A DNA stretch of 21,418 bases. It comes from a virus. Below are positions 7,437 to 12,788 of the stretch, piece by piece. Within the stretch, counting starts at the first letter, position 1. Every line of letters begins with the position of its first letter. Location: positions 1 through 21,418 of IMG/VR virus record IMGVR_UViG_3300046000_012828; one strand, 5' to 3'. The notes under the pieces are model-generated. The model had not been told where the DNA came from, made no database searches, and saw only the letters and a list, made by a program, of their open reading frames with translations. The position numbers were made by a program, and so were the translations under genes.

Positions 7437-7663
7437 TCTTCTAACGACTTAGGCTTTTCTGTATCATTTTCAACGTATTCTAAATGAGTGTTGTCAGGAG
7501 GATAATAACCGATTCCCTTTACAAAAAGCTCAAATTGTTCGATAAGCTCGTCAAGAGTAATATCTCCTCCTAAAATAACTTCAAGCTTACGCGGAGTTCC
7601 ACAATGCCCGGCAAACTCAGAGGTGTATTCGCTTTCATACGTAAATTTAATTGTAGTTTTCAT
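7433..7663 (-). CDS. Hypothetical protein, 76 residues
   Basis: I do not recognise a characterised family. The sequence has two beta-strand-like stretches (TTIKFTYES and KLEVILGGD), a HCGTPRK segment (20-26), a helix (TLDELIEQFELFVKGIGY) and an acidic tail. This fold pattern recurs in small phage proteins of unknown role. Its ATG follows directly on the stop of the 52-residue membrane protein gene (TAAATG on the minus strand), and its own stop overlaps the kinase start by four bases, so it is firmly embedded in the run. There is no membrane segment. Confidence 0.7.
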   Translation of the reverse strand: MKTTIKFTYESEYTSEFAGHCGTPRKLEVILGGDITLDELIEQFELFVKGIGYYPPDNTHLEYVENDTEKPKSLEE

Positions 7664-7822
7664 TTATATAATTTCTTCCACAATACCAATAATTTCAGCT
7701 AGAATTAACAATAAACCCCCAGCAACAATATTACCTTTTATAAAGGCAGCTCCTGCAATAATGCGTAATACGCTTTTAATTATGCTAAGTTTAAAATGCC
7801 ATTCTGGATTGGGTGTTTTCAT
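7664..7822 (-). CDS. Small membrane protein, 52 residues
   Basis: Reading the minus strand from an ATG at 7822 gives an intact 52-residue frame ending in TAA at 7664. It starts MKTPNPEWHFKLSIIKSV. It then has an almost uninterrupted hydrophobic region (about residues 18-48, with AGAAFIKGNIVAGGLLLILA) split by one lysine, so one long or two short membrane helices are possible, and ends EEII. It fills exactly the gap between the queE stop (one base away) and the next ATG (abutting), which is strong evidence that it is real. The function is unknown; small phage membrane proteins often act in lysis timing or superinfection exclusion, but nothing here decides this. Confidence 0.75.
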   Translation of the reverse strand: MKTPNPEWHFKLSIIKSVLRIIAGAAFIKGNIVAGGLLLILAEIIGIVEEII

Positions 7823-7823
7823 T

Positions 7824-8627
7824 TTATACCTTTAGAGCTTTATCCCAAATTTGCAAATGCATACGATTACTAAACTTAAACCCGTATTTCTTACAGATTT
7901 CAGCTACTGCAGGCGCGACTTCAATAAGTTCCTTACGAGAGCCACACATAGGCATAATCCATACAAGATCATTACGCAAACCTACATCAGGGTTATTAAT
8001 ATATTTTTCAAGTACTTCATTAAGATCGGATTCTTGTTTTGCAACGAACTTAAAACAAGCATCATTTTCTACCAAGAAACGAAGCACCTCTGGCTTGAAC
8101 CGCTTTTCTTCAGGGTCTCCATTGCTAGAAAGCTTAGGAGAGGTGGTAAACGTTACAGTACATCCTAATTCAAGCCACTCTCGATCAGGCATAATGGTAC
8201 CGTTCGTTTCAAAGTCGATATGAAGCAGCGGCTCCCGTGGTCCTGAAATCATGGGATCGTACTCGCAGTCCCAGCTAAAAAAGCCCCAACGGTCTCTAAT
8301 AAACTTTACAAATTCAATAAGGTTTTTTTGCTGAATAAAGGGCTCTCCACCAGTAAGCTTTAAAATAGCTCCTTGTTTAAGCATTTCATGATAATCGTTC
8401 TTCTCAAAAAGAAGAGCAGTATCTTCAAATGTCATTTTATTCTTTTTAGACCAACTTACATAACTATCACAACCAAACGGTGCATCTTCACTCTTAAACC
8501 CAATACAAGTGAGGTTGCACATAGATAGTCTCATAAACACAGAAGGATAACCGATGTATCGGCCTTCCCCCTCGAGAGTATAAAAGACAAAATCGTCAGA
8601 AAGAAAAAGAGTTTTATCAGCGCTCAT
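7824..8627 (-). CDS. queE: 7-carboxy-7-deazaguanine synthase QueE (radical SAM)
   Basis: QueE converts 6-carboxy-tetrahydropterin to 7-carboxy-7-deazaguanine using S-adenosylmethionine and a 4Fe-4S cluster. The 267-residue protein shows the family order: TLEGEG (17-22), RLSMCNLTC (33-41), LTGGEP (90-95, the SAM-binding GGE motif), FETNGT (138-143) and SPKL (162-165). The cluster loop is unusual: cysteines 37 and 41 are followed by 11 residues before the third cysteine at 53, instead of the common CX3CX2C. A CDS sequence follows as in the usual C-D-T. The ATG lies two bases after the queD stop. The family call is secure; that Cys53 is the third ligand is inference. Confidence 0.93.
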   Translation of the reverse strand: MSADKTLFLSDDFVFYTLEGEGRYIGYPSVFMRLSMCNLTCIGFKSEDAPFGCDSYVSWSKKNKMTFEDTALLFEKNDYHEMLKQGAILKLTGGEPFIQQKNLIEFVKFIRDRWGFFSWDCEYDPMISGPREPLLHIDFETNGTIMPDREWLELGCTVTFTTSPKLSSNGDPEEKRFKPEVLRFLVENDACFKFVAKQESDLNEVLEKYINNPDVGLRNDLVWIMPMCGSRKELIEVAPAVAEICKKYGFKFSNRMHLQIWDKALKV

Positions 8628-8629
8628 AG

Positions 8630-9082
8630 TTAGATATTAAAGTACTTTTGATAAATTGCACTGTTTTGTTCGTGCTCCCAAACTTCTACTTTTTCACACC
8701 AGCAACGATTATCAGTCATATTTCTGACATAAGAATCAGCAAGATCGCAGCAAAGCTCAGCAAACTTCTCTATGCCTACCCCGCCATGAAGCACAACTAG
8801 TTCAATCATTCCCTTACTCTCAAGTAAGTAAAAAGTTTCAAGATCAGGATCTTTACCCCATACTACGGTTTTATGATCAAATGTATTTTCAAGATCTCTC
8901 TTTAGTTCCTTTAGACCACCAAAATCAACTACCCAGTTGTTTTGATCAAGTTCATTACATGCAAACCAAAATTTAGCTTGTAGTCTGTACCCGTGAATAA
9001 ATTTGCAATGGCTCTTAGCGTGCGGCTGACGAAATGCACATGAACCAAGCGGTATTACTTTAGTAGAATAAAATTTGCCCAT
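8630..9082 (-). CDS. queD: 6-carboxy-tetrahydropterin synthase QueD
   Basis: QueD makes 6-carboxy-5,6,7,8-tetrahydropterin from dihydroneopterin triphosphate, the step after FolE. The 150-residue protein has HAKSHCKFIHGYRLQAKF (21-38), with the likely nucleophile Cys26 and zinc histidines among 21, 25 and 30. VVDFGGLK (51-58), the Asp69-His70 pair in TFDHKTVV and Glu136 near the end (EVWEHEQNSA) follow. The usual HGH motif is HGY here, a variant I recall from a subgroup of bacterial QueD-like proteins with FRQ...SHC...HGY signatures. It heads the QueD-QueE run. A poor -35/-10 pair (TTGAAA, 16 bases, TACCAT) precedes the ATG on the minus strand. FolE is not seen in this window. Confidence 0.9.
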   Translation of the reverse strand: MGKFYSTKVIPLGSCAFRQPHAKSHCKFIHGYRLQAKFWFACNELDQNNWVVDFGGLKELKRDLENTFDHKTVVWGKDPDLETFYLLESKGMIELVVLHGGVGIEKFAELCCDLADSYVRNMTDNRCWCEKVEVWEHEQNSAIYQKYFNI

Positions 9083-9119
9083 ACTACTATGGTATGGGAT
9101 TAAAGATTAATTTCAACTA

Positions 9120-9473
9120 CTATTTTAAGCTATCTAAATGTTTTTCTATCCATATTTCAAGACTACGCTCTTCAATGTCTCCCGGGCTACATAAAAAAGC
9201 ATTACTGTCTTCTGGATTAAAAAAGATGCTTTTTTGTAAAGCTCTTTTTTCCACTATTTCATCAAAACTTAAATAGACTCGTGCGCGTTTATCCTTGATA
9301 ACTGTATTACCTGCAAGTATAGCATACACGCAAGGGATTTGTTTAAATTCATTAACTAAAGAATTATTAGCTAAAAAATCTATAAATTCATCTTTTTTAG
9401 AAGAATCTTTAAAATAAAAAAATAAAGGTATATCATCACTATTATATATTTTATTGCGATATTTTACCTTCAC
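9120..9473 (-). CDS. Hypothetical protein, 117 residues (GTG start)
   Basis: I do not recognise this protein. It starts with GTG (9471-9473), giving residues MKVKYRNKIYNSDDIPLF. It has mixed alpha/beta composition, is rich in Lys, Asp and Glu, and has no membrane segment. It is transcribed divergently from the lysozyme gene. A perfect TATAAATA late box on the minus strand (9481-9488) ends seven bases before the GTG, so late expression is likely. That, rather than homology, suggests a virion, assembly or lysis-related role. The 37-base gap after its stop separates it from queD. Alternative internal starts are possible, but the box favours the GTG. Confidence 0.65.
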   Translation of the reverse strand: MKVKYRNKIYNSDDIPLFFYFKDSSKKDEFIDFLANNSLVNEFKQIPCVYAILAGNTVIKDKRARVYLSFDEIVEKRALQKSIFFNPEDSNAFLCSPGDIEERSLEIWIEKHLDSLK

Positions 9474-9480
9474 TAATAAT

Positions 9481-9488
9481 TATTTATA
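9481..9488 (-). promoter_or_regulatory. T4-type late promoter box TATAAATA (minus strand)
   Basis: The plus-strand bases TATTTATA read as a perfect TATAAATA on the minus strand, seven bases before the GTG start at 9473. It shares its centre with the plus-strand box, so one 12-base palindrome serves both directions. Confidence 0.7.
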
Positions 9489-9492
9489 AATA
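9485..9492 (+). promoter_or_regulatory. T4-type late promoter box TATAAATA (plus strand)
   Basis: A perfect match to the T4 gp55-dependent late box, six bases before the lysozyme ATG at 9499. In T4 transcription begins about six bases after the box, which would put the RNA start at or next to the ATG. The window also encodes a gp55 homologue. Confidence 0.75.
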
Positions 9493-9498
9493 TAACAT

Positions 9499-10134
9499 AT
9501 GAGACCGGGTCAAAGAGGTAAAATAATCTTAAATAATGAAGTGGGACCTATTACTGTAAACCTCCCCCCACCTATGCACACTCAAGTGCAGGTTGCAGAA
9601 CCGCAAAAAACGGCTCAAGGTAATTCTTTTAAAAATTTTTATCAAAGCAATATTAAATCCTTTGCACCCGCGCAGAATAATTCCTTTGTAGCTAAAGCGG
9701 CAGACTTTATAAAGCGAAACGAAGGGGTAAGAAACAGACTATACAAAGATAGCAAAGGCTACTGGACGGTAGGTATTGGTCATTTAGTTACCCCGCAAGA
9801 GTATAATACATTTAAAAATAAAACCTTAACAGACAAGGAAGTATTGGATCTTTTTAATAAAGACTTAAACAAAAAAATACAATTAGCTAAAAGCTATTTC
9901 GGATCAAAATTTGATACTTTTTCAGATGATCTCAAAATTGCTATTATCGATGGCTATTTTAGAGGAGATTTACCAGGTTCTCCTAGAACAAAAGATTTGC
10001 TACGACGTGGTAATTATAGAGGCGCTGCAAAAGAATATCTAAATAATAAAGAATACCAGGCTGCATTAGCATCTGGCTCAGGGGTAGCAAAACGCATGCA
10101 ACGTAATGCTGAAATAATGTCTAGAGAAAAATAA
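9499..10134 (+). CDS. T4-type lysozyme (glycoside hydrolase family 24) with N-terminal extension
   Basis: The C-terminal 145 residues form a T4 lysozyme domain that cleaves the beta-1,4 bond of peptidoglycan. The catalytic triad is visible as Glu75 in IKRNEG, Asp84 in YKDSKG and Thr90 in GYWTVGIGH, followed by LTDKEVLDLFNKDL and RTKDLLRRGNYRGAAKEYL segments with the family spacing. Residues 1-65 are a Pro/Gln/Asn-rich extension absent from T4 gene e product. It has no signal peptide or membrane anchor, so export would need a holin. A tail-associated lysozyme cannot be excluded, because the extension could be a docking segment. It is a plus-strand island driven by a perfect late box. It ends exactly where the convergent gene ends. 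Confidence 0.88.
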   Translation: MRPGQRGKIILNNEVGPITVNLPPPMHTQVQVAEPQKTAQGNSFKNFYQSNIKSFAPAQNNSFVAKAADFIKRNEGVRNRLYKDSKGYWTVGIGHLVTPQEYNTFKNKTLTDKEVLDLFNKDLNKKIQLAKSYFGSKFDTFSDDLKIAIIDGYFRGDLPGSPRTKDLLRRGNYRGAAKEYLNNKEYQAALASGSGVAKRMQRNAEIMSREK

Positions 10135-10524
10135 TCAGTCTATCTTAGACGGATTTAATCTGTTAATAATTGCAGCTAATTTCTTTTCTATCTCAGCAGC
10201 GTTTTTAATTGTAACTTCGTCGTCCGCGAAAACACCTGTATCAGCATCGTCTAATGACTTAGGATCTATCTCTAAGGCTCTTCTAATTAAATCTACTAGA
10301 AATGCTCGGCCTGGAGAAGACAAGGGTTTAGGTTTTTCTTCTTCTTCAGGGGAGGGTATATCAGCTGGCATCGGGGCCGGTGCTGCAGGTGGTGCGCCAG
10401 CTGGTTGGCCTTGCGGGCCACCGGTCTGATCTAGACCAGGCGCTGGTGGTACAGGTGCCGGCGCCGGTTGCTCAGTTAATAATTCGGTAAAAACTCTGTT
10501 AACTATAGAATCAAATTTTTTCAT
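10135..10524 (-). CDS. Pro/Ala-rich protein with capsid-targeting-like N-terminus
   Basis: No named family. The 129-residue protein starts MKKFDSIVNRVFTELLTE, an amphipathic helix ending in Leu-Thr-Glu at 18, like a T4 prohead protease site. A long Pro/Ala/Gly-rich linker (19-65) follows, then a folded helical segment (about 70-125). The strong base skew of the linker makes this region richer in G and C than its neighbours. The gene overlaps the upstream internal-protein-like gene by four bases and its stop abuts the lysozyme stop (convergent, no overlap). A packaged internal or scaffold-type protein is the best guess, from the N-terminus only. Confidence 0.65.
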   Translation of the reverse strand: MKKFDSIVNRVFTELLTEQPAPAPVPPAPGLDQTGGPQGQPAGAPPAAPAPMPADIPSPEEEEKPKPLSSPGRAFLVDLIRRALEIDPKSLDDADTGVFADDEVTIKNAAEIEKKLAAIINRLNPSKID

Positions 10525-10886
10525 TGTAGGGGTGTACTAGCGCTTAATTTACCTGCATCTTTTATTGCTGTCTGTAAATTTTTAATTCTATCGTTCATCA
10601 TTTTTTGTTGAGCTGGAAAGTTTTTAGCGGCTTTTTGTAATTCAGCAAGTTCAGCTTTAGCTGCATCAGTTTGAGCTTTTTTAGCTTTATCAGCTGCAAG
10701 TTTTTGGGCAGCAATGACTTTAGGGTCTATACCACCAGTGGTTGCTCCTGGTTGCGGTGTTACTGGTAGTGTGCCAGGGTTAGCTCCAGCTGGTGTAGAA
10801 GTAGTTGGCAGCCCGCTCATATTATACTCTTCTAACATCTTAAAGAACTTACTTTTGGCTTTAACTTTTTGATAAATCTTGTCCAT
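10521..10886 (-). CDS. Ala/Lys/Thr/Pro-rich protein with capsid-targeting-like N-terminus
   Basis: No named family. The 121-residue protein has a basic amphipathic N-terminal helix (MDKIYQKVKAKSKFFKMLEE), ending in a Met-Leu-Glu/Leu-Glu-Glu triplet around residues 18-20. A Thr/Pro/Gly linker (about 24-52) follows, then a long Ala/Lys-rich helix with coiled-coil character (about 53-115). The start ATG follows a partial late box (AGTAAATA on the minus strand, 10894-10901) by seven bases. Together with the following gene, which overlaps it by four bases, it looks like a two-gene late unit of scaffold or internal head proteins. That role is inferred from composition and N-terminal pattern. Confidence 0.62.
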   Translation of the reverse strand: MDKIYQKVKAKSKFFKMLEEYNMSGLPTTSTPAGANPGTLPVTPQPGATTGGIDPKVIAAQKLAADKAKKAQTDAAKAELAELQKAAKNFPAQQKMMNDRIKNLQTAIKDAGKLSASTPLQ

Positions 10887-10893
10887 TTATGTA

Positions 10894-10901
10894 TATTTAC
10901 T
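10894..10901 (-). promoter_or_regulatory. Partial late-promoter-like box AGTAAATA
   Basis: On the minus strand this reads AGTAAATA, two mismatches from the T4 late box but keeping the TAAATA core, seven bases before the ATG at 10886. Spacing equals that of the perfect boxes at 9481-9492. Confidence 0.3.
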
Positions 10902-10929
10902 AGTTTTTAACTATTTTGTAAACTCTCAG

Positions 10930-10958
10930 TTGATTTTTTTGTATATAATTTTTATAAT
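10930..10958 (+). promoter_or_regulatory. Sigma70-like (early) promoter
   Basis: TTGATT (10930-10935) and TATAAT (10953-10958) are separated by 17 bases; a second TATAAT lies at 10944-10949. Transcription would start near 10965, in the purine tract, and run antisense to the minus-strand genes ending at 11101. A related sequence (GTTGATTTTTGTAT) precedes uvsY. Confidence 0.5.
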
Positions 10959-11100
10959 CTCTTAGGGGGAGAAAGGAGAGGCTTGTTTACATAGCATTGT
11001 AAACGTTTAATTTAGATAAGGTTCTTTTTGTAGTTACTTTTTTAAGGCTCACTTCGTTCGCCTTATATACCATATATAATATATATCTCAAGCGGATATA

Positions 11101-11547
11101 TTAAATAAATGGTTGGATTTTATACTTTTCGTAAAAGGTGTTTGCCTTCTGTTTAGAGTATTTGCTGTAGTCAAAATTAAACCTAGTAGTTTTTACACTT
11201 TCTATAATTTCTCTAGATTCCCCGTTGTTTGAATCAATCCATTTAAAATCTATACTACCGTAATGCACTATAAACGGAAGGTATTTTGTAATAATATTTA
11301 AATACGTATTTGGATTATCTTTAATAACATAAAATACAGTATTTTTGTTGTTATCATTATCTTTTAACACATTAAACATGTGTTTTGTATAATGGTAGAG
11401 ACGTAGCCTATTTTTTTCTTTATCTTTTAAAGATTCTTCCAAAATACCCCAATCGTTTAATTGTTGGTAGTAGTCTTTGCTGACAATTTCTTCTATCCAG
11501 GTAAAATCAATTATTAGTAGATTGAGAGCTGTTTTGTAAAAACGCAT
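11101..11547 (-). CDS. Hypothetical protein, about 148 residues
   Basis: I do not recognise this protein. From the ATG at 11547 it starts MRFYKTALNLLIIDFTWIEE; an earlier in-frame start at 11583 would add 12 residues and lengthen the overlap with the nuclease gene from 41 to 77 bases, so the shorter form is preferred. The protein is rich in Lys, Asn, Tyr and Asp, has aromatic-rich segments (LRLYHYTKHMFNVL) and predicted mixed helices and strands, with no membrane segment or catalytic motif. It follows the PD-(D/E)XK nuclease in an overlapping frame, so the two are likely translated together and may act together. Function unknown. Confidence 0.6.
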   Translation of the reverse strand: MRFYKTALNLLIIDFTWIEEIVSKDYYQQLNDWGILEESLKDKEKNRLRLYHYTKHMFNVLKDNDNNKNTVFYVIKDNPNTYLNIITKYLPFIVHYGSIDFKWIDSNNGESREIIESVKTTRFNFDYSKYSKQKANTFYEKYKIQPFI

Positions 11548-12085
11548 CACTATACAGTCTATAATTGTCCTGGTTAAGAGCAACTATAGATTCTTTATTT
11601 GTCTCAAAAAAACCTTCCATTTTGACAATAACATAACACCCGCACGCAGGGCTGTCCTTTTTAGTGACCCAATAGTTTAAATAACTACCTTCAATTATTA
11701 ACCGATCTTTAATAGCGGAGGGGAATACTACAAACCCGCCTTTGCGGTTAATTTTAAATAGAACAAAGGGAATTTTACCGACCACAGATGCTTGTTCAAT
11801 CCAGCCATCAAGCTGTTGGTTATTAATTAACAGACTTTCAAAATTAAAATCTTTATAAAATTTACCCTCCAGTGTAATATGAGATAGAAATCTAGGTAAA
11901 ATTATATCTCCGGATGCAAGTAATAATTGTTCCGGGGTCAAGCTAGAAATACGGTTAGCATTAAAACCGCCTACAAATGCTCCGCTGTTAGGAACTCTTT
12001 GAAAATTTACTCCGTATATTGCAGTGAGATGTTTCGCAATTTCCCGTTCCCAGCTCTTACCTTTGTTCTTACTTGCATTGGCCAT
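11507..12085 (-). CDS. PD-(D/E)XK nuclease, Holliday-junction-resolvase-like
   Basis: The first half of this 192-residue protein has the restriction-like nuclease core of archaeal/phage Hjc-type resolvases. NKGKSWEREIAKHL (7-20) carries Glu13, and QRVPNSGAFVGG (29-40) follows. SGDII (58-62) carries Asp60, and LEGKFY (72-77) supplies Glu73-x-Lys75. A LDGWIEQA segment (about 93) continues the fold. It probably cuts branched DNA made during phage recombination or packaging, replacing T4 endonuclease VII, or it degrades host DNA. The C-terminal part (about 110-192) has no motif I know. It lies 13 bases after the small gene starting at 12350 and overlaps the next gene. The fold call is good; the substrate is inferred. 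Confidence 0.75.
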   Translation of the reverse strand: MANASKNKGKSWEREIAKHLTAIYGVNFQRVPNSGAFVGGFNANRISSLTPEQLLLASGDIILPRFLSHITLEGKFYKDFNFESLLINNQQLDGWIEQASVVGKIPFVLFKINRKGGFVVFPSAIKDRLIIEGSYLNYWVTKKDSPACGCYVIVKMEGFFETNKESIVALNQDNYRLYSDAFLQNSSQSTNN

Positions 12086-12098
12086 TTCTGGCTACTTA

Positions 12099-12350
12099 TT
12101 ACATCCCGGGAAAACTTCTACGTAACACTTTGCCTTTTTTAAATCCCGGCGGTTTGAATTTGGTTTTTTTAGACTTAGTGCCAAATATATTCCGGGCATC
12201 CCCAGGCGCGTAAAAATCTCCGCTTTTTCCTACTTGAGCAGGATGGGATTGACCTGGCCCGAAGGCTGTAGTTGTTGTGTTAGCAGCTGCTCCTGCATCT
12301 ACCCCTACATCTTCTAAAATCTGTTTTATTTTTTCGTCAAATTGCTTCAT
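12099..12350 (-). CDS. Small basic protein with capsid-targeting-like N-terminus
   Basis: No named family. This 83-residue protein starts MKQFDEKIKQILEDVGVDA, the same M-x-x-F amphipathic pattern as other internal-protein-like genes here, with Ile-Leu-Glu at 11-13. A small-residue linker (Gly/Ala/Thr, 20-45) follows, then a strongly basic C-terminus (about 58-80, with KSKKTKFKPPGFKKGK). After removal of the N-terminus the rest would be a small basic protein suited to binding DNA in the head. It is divergent from uvsY with 36 bases between the two starts, and it precedes the nuclease gene by 13 bases. Role is inference. Confidence 0.6.
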   Translation of the reverse strand: MKQFDEKIKQILEDVGVDAGAAANTTTTAFGPGQSHPAQVGKSGDFYAPGDARNIFGTKSKKTKFKPPGFKKGKVLRRSFPGM

Positions 12351-12351
12351 G

Positions 12352-12379
12352 TTGATTTTTGTATTATATACTATATACT
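12352..12379 (+). promoter_or_regulatory. Sigma70-like promoter for uvsY
   Basis: TTGATT (12352-12357) is followed after 16 bases by TATACT (12374-12379). The RNA would begin near 12386, at the uvsY ATG (12387). It shares the GTTGATTTTT start with the promoter at 10930 and the TATACT hexamer and spacing with the one before primase. Confidence 0.45.
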
Positions 12380-12386
12380 TAGTACT

Positions 12387-12788
12387 ATGGAATCATTGGT
12401 TTTAGATAATCTTTTTGATTTGTATCAGAAAGAGATAGCTGAGGATATTAAAGTTGATGAGTTGTCTCTAAAAGACAAAGCGATGTTAGTGCCTACTATT
12501 AAACATAAATGGGTAGGGCGTTTGATGAACCATAAAATGCAGCTCAGAAAACTTAATGATACAAAAAAGAAAGCAATAAAAAATATGATTAGCAAATCAC
12601 CTATACCGCTTTCTAAAACCACGCTAGAACAAGCTGCATCAAATGATGAGAATGTAACTAAAATACAGGAGAGTATAGATAAACTCGAAACCATTATTGA
12701 GTATTTAGAAAAAGTTGAAAAGCTTACAAGCTCTTTAACATGGGACTGTAAGAATCTTATAGACCTACAAAAACTTGAAACAACGTAA
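12387..12788 (+). CDS. uvsY: Recombination mediator UvsY
   Basis: UvsY loads the UvsX recombinase onto single-stranded DNA covered by gp32 in T4-type phages. The 133-residue protein (start MESLVLDNLFDLYQKEI) has the size and helical, charged layout of T4 UvsY. It has an N-terminal acidic segment, a long Lys/Arg-rich middle helix (about 38-66), and a C-terminal heptad-like helix (about 85-130) that would form the oligomer. A longer frame from 12342 was rejected because it begins inside the opposite gene and upstream of the promoter. Its position directly before uvsW, with the start of uvsW overlapping its stop by one base, matches the T4 neighbourhood. The family match rests on layout and synteny more than on any invariant motif. 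Confidence 0.8.
   Translation: MESLVLDNLFDLYQKEIAEDIKVDELSLKDKAMLVPTIKHKWVGRLMNHKMQLRKLNDTKKKAIKNMISKSPIPLSKTTLEQAASNDENVTKIQESIDKLETIIEYLEKVEKLTSSLTWDCKNLIDLQKLETT

Larger units (their letters stand above)
10887..11100 (+). other. Noncoding gap with promoter, purine tract, hairpin and AT-rich element
   Basis: These 214 bases hold no credible gene on either strand. In order on the plus strand they contain a sigma70-like promoter (10930-10958), and an 18-base purine-only tract starting at 10964 (AGGGGGAGAAAGGAGAGG). They also hold a perfect 6-base inverted repeat (GTTTAC, 10985-10990; GTAAAC, 10999-11004), a second short inverted repeat (AAGGC...GCCTT, about 11043-11063), and a very AT-rich stretch (about 11064-11100). 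It is the largest gene-free stretch in the window and lies 1.3 kb before uvsY. Confidence 0.55.

Noticed and set aside
7813-8223. Plus-strand frames of 136 and 105 residues
   Set aside because: Both lie opposite the conserved queE gene and show no motif; they are shadows of its codon use.
10138-10150. GTCTA-TCT-TAGAC hairpin at the lysozyme convergent end
   Set aside because: A five-pair AT-rich stem with a three-base loop and no U tract is too weak to call a terminator.
11043-11063. Inverted repeat AAGGC...GCCTT as an intrinsic terminator
   Set aside because: The stem is only five base pairs with internal mismatches and no U-run follows it on either strand.
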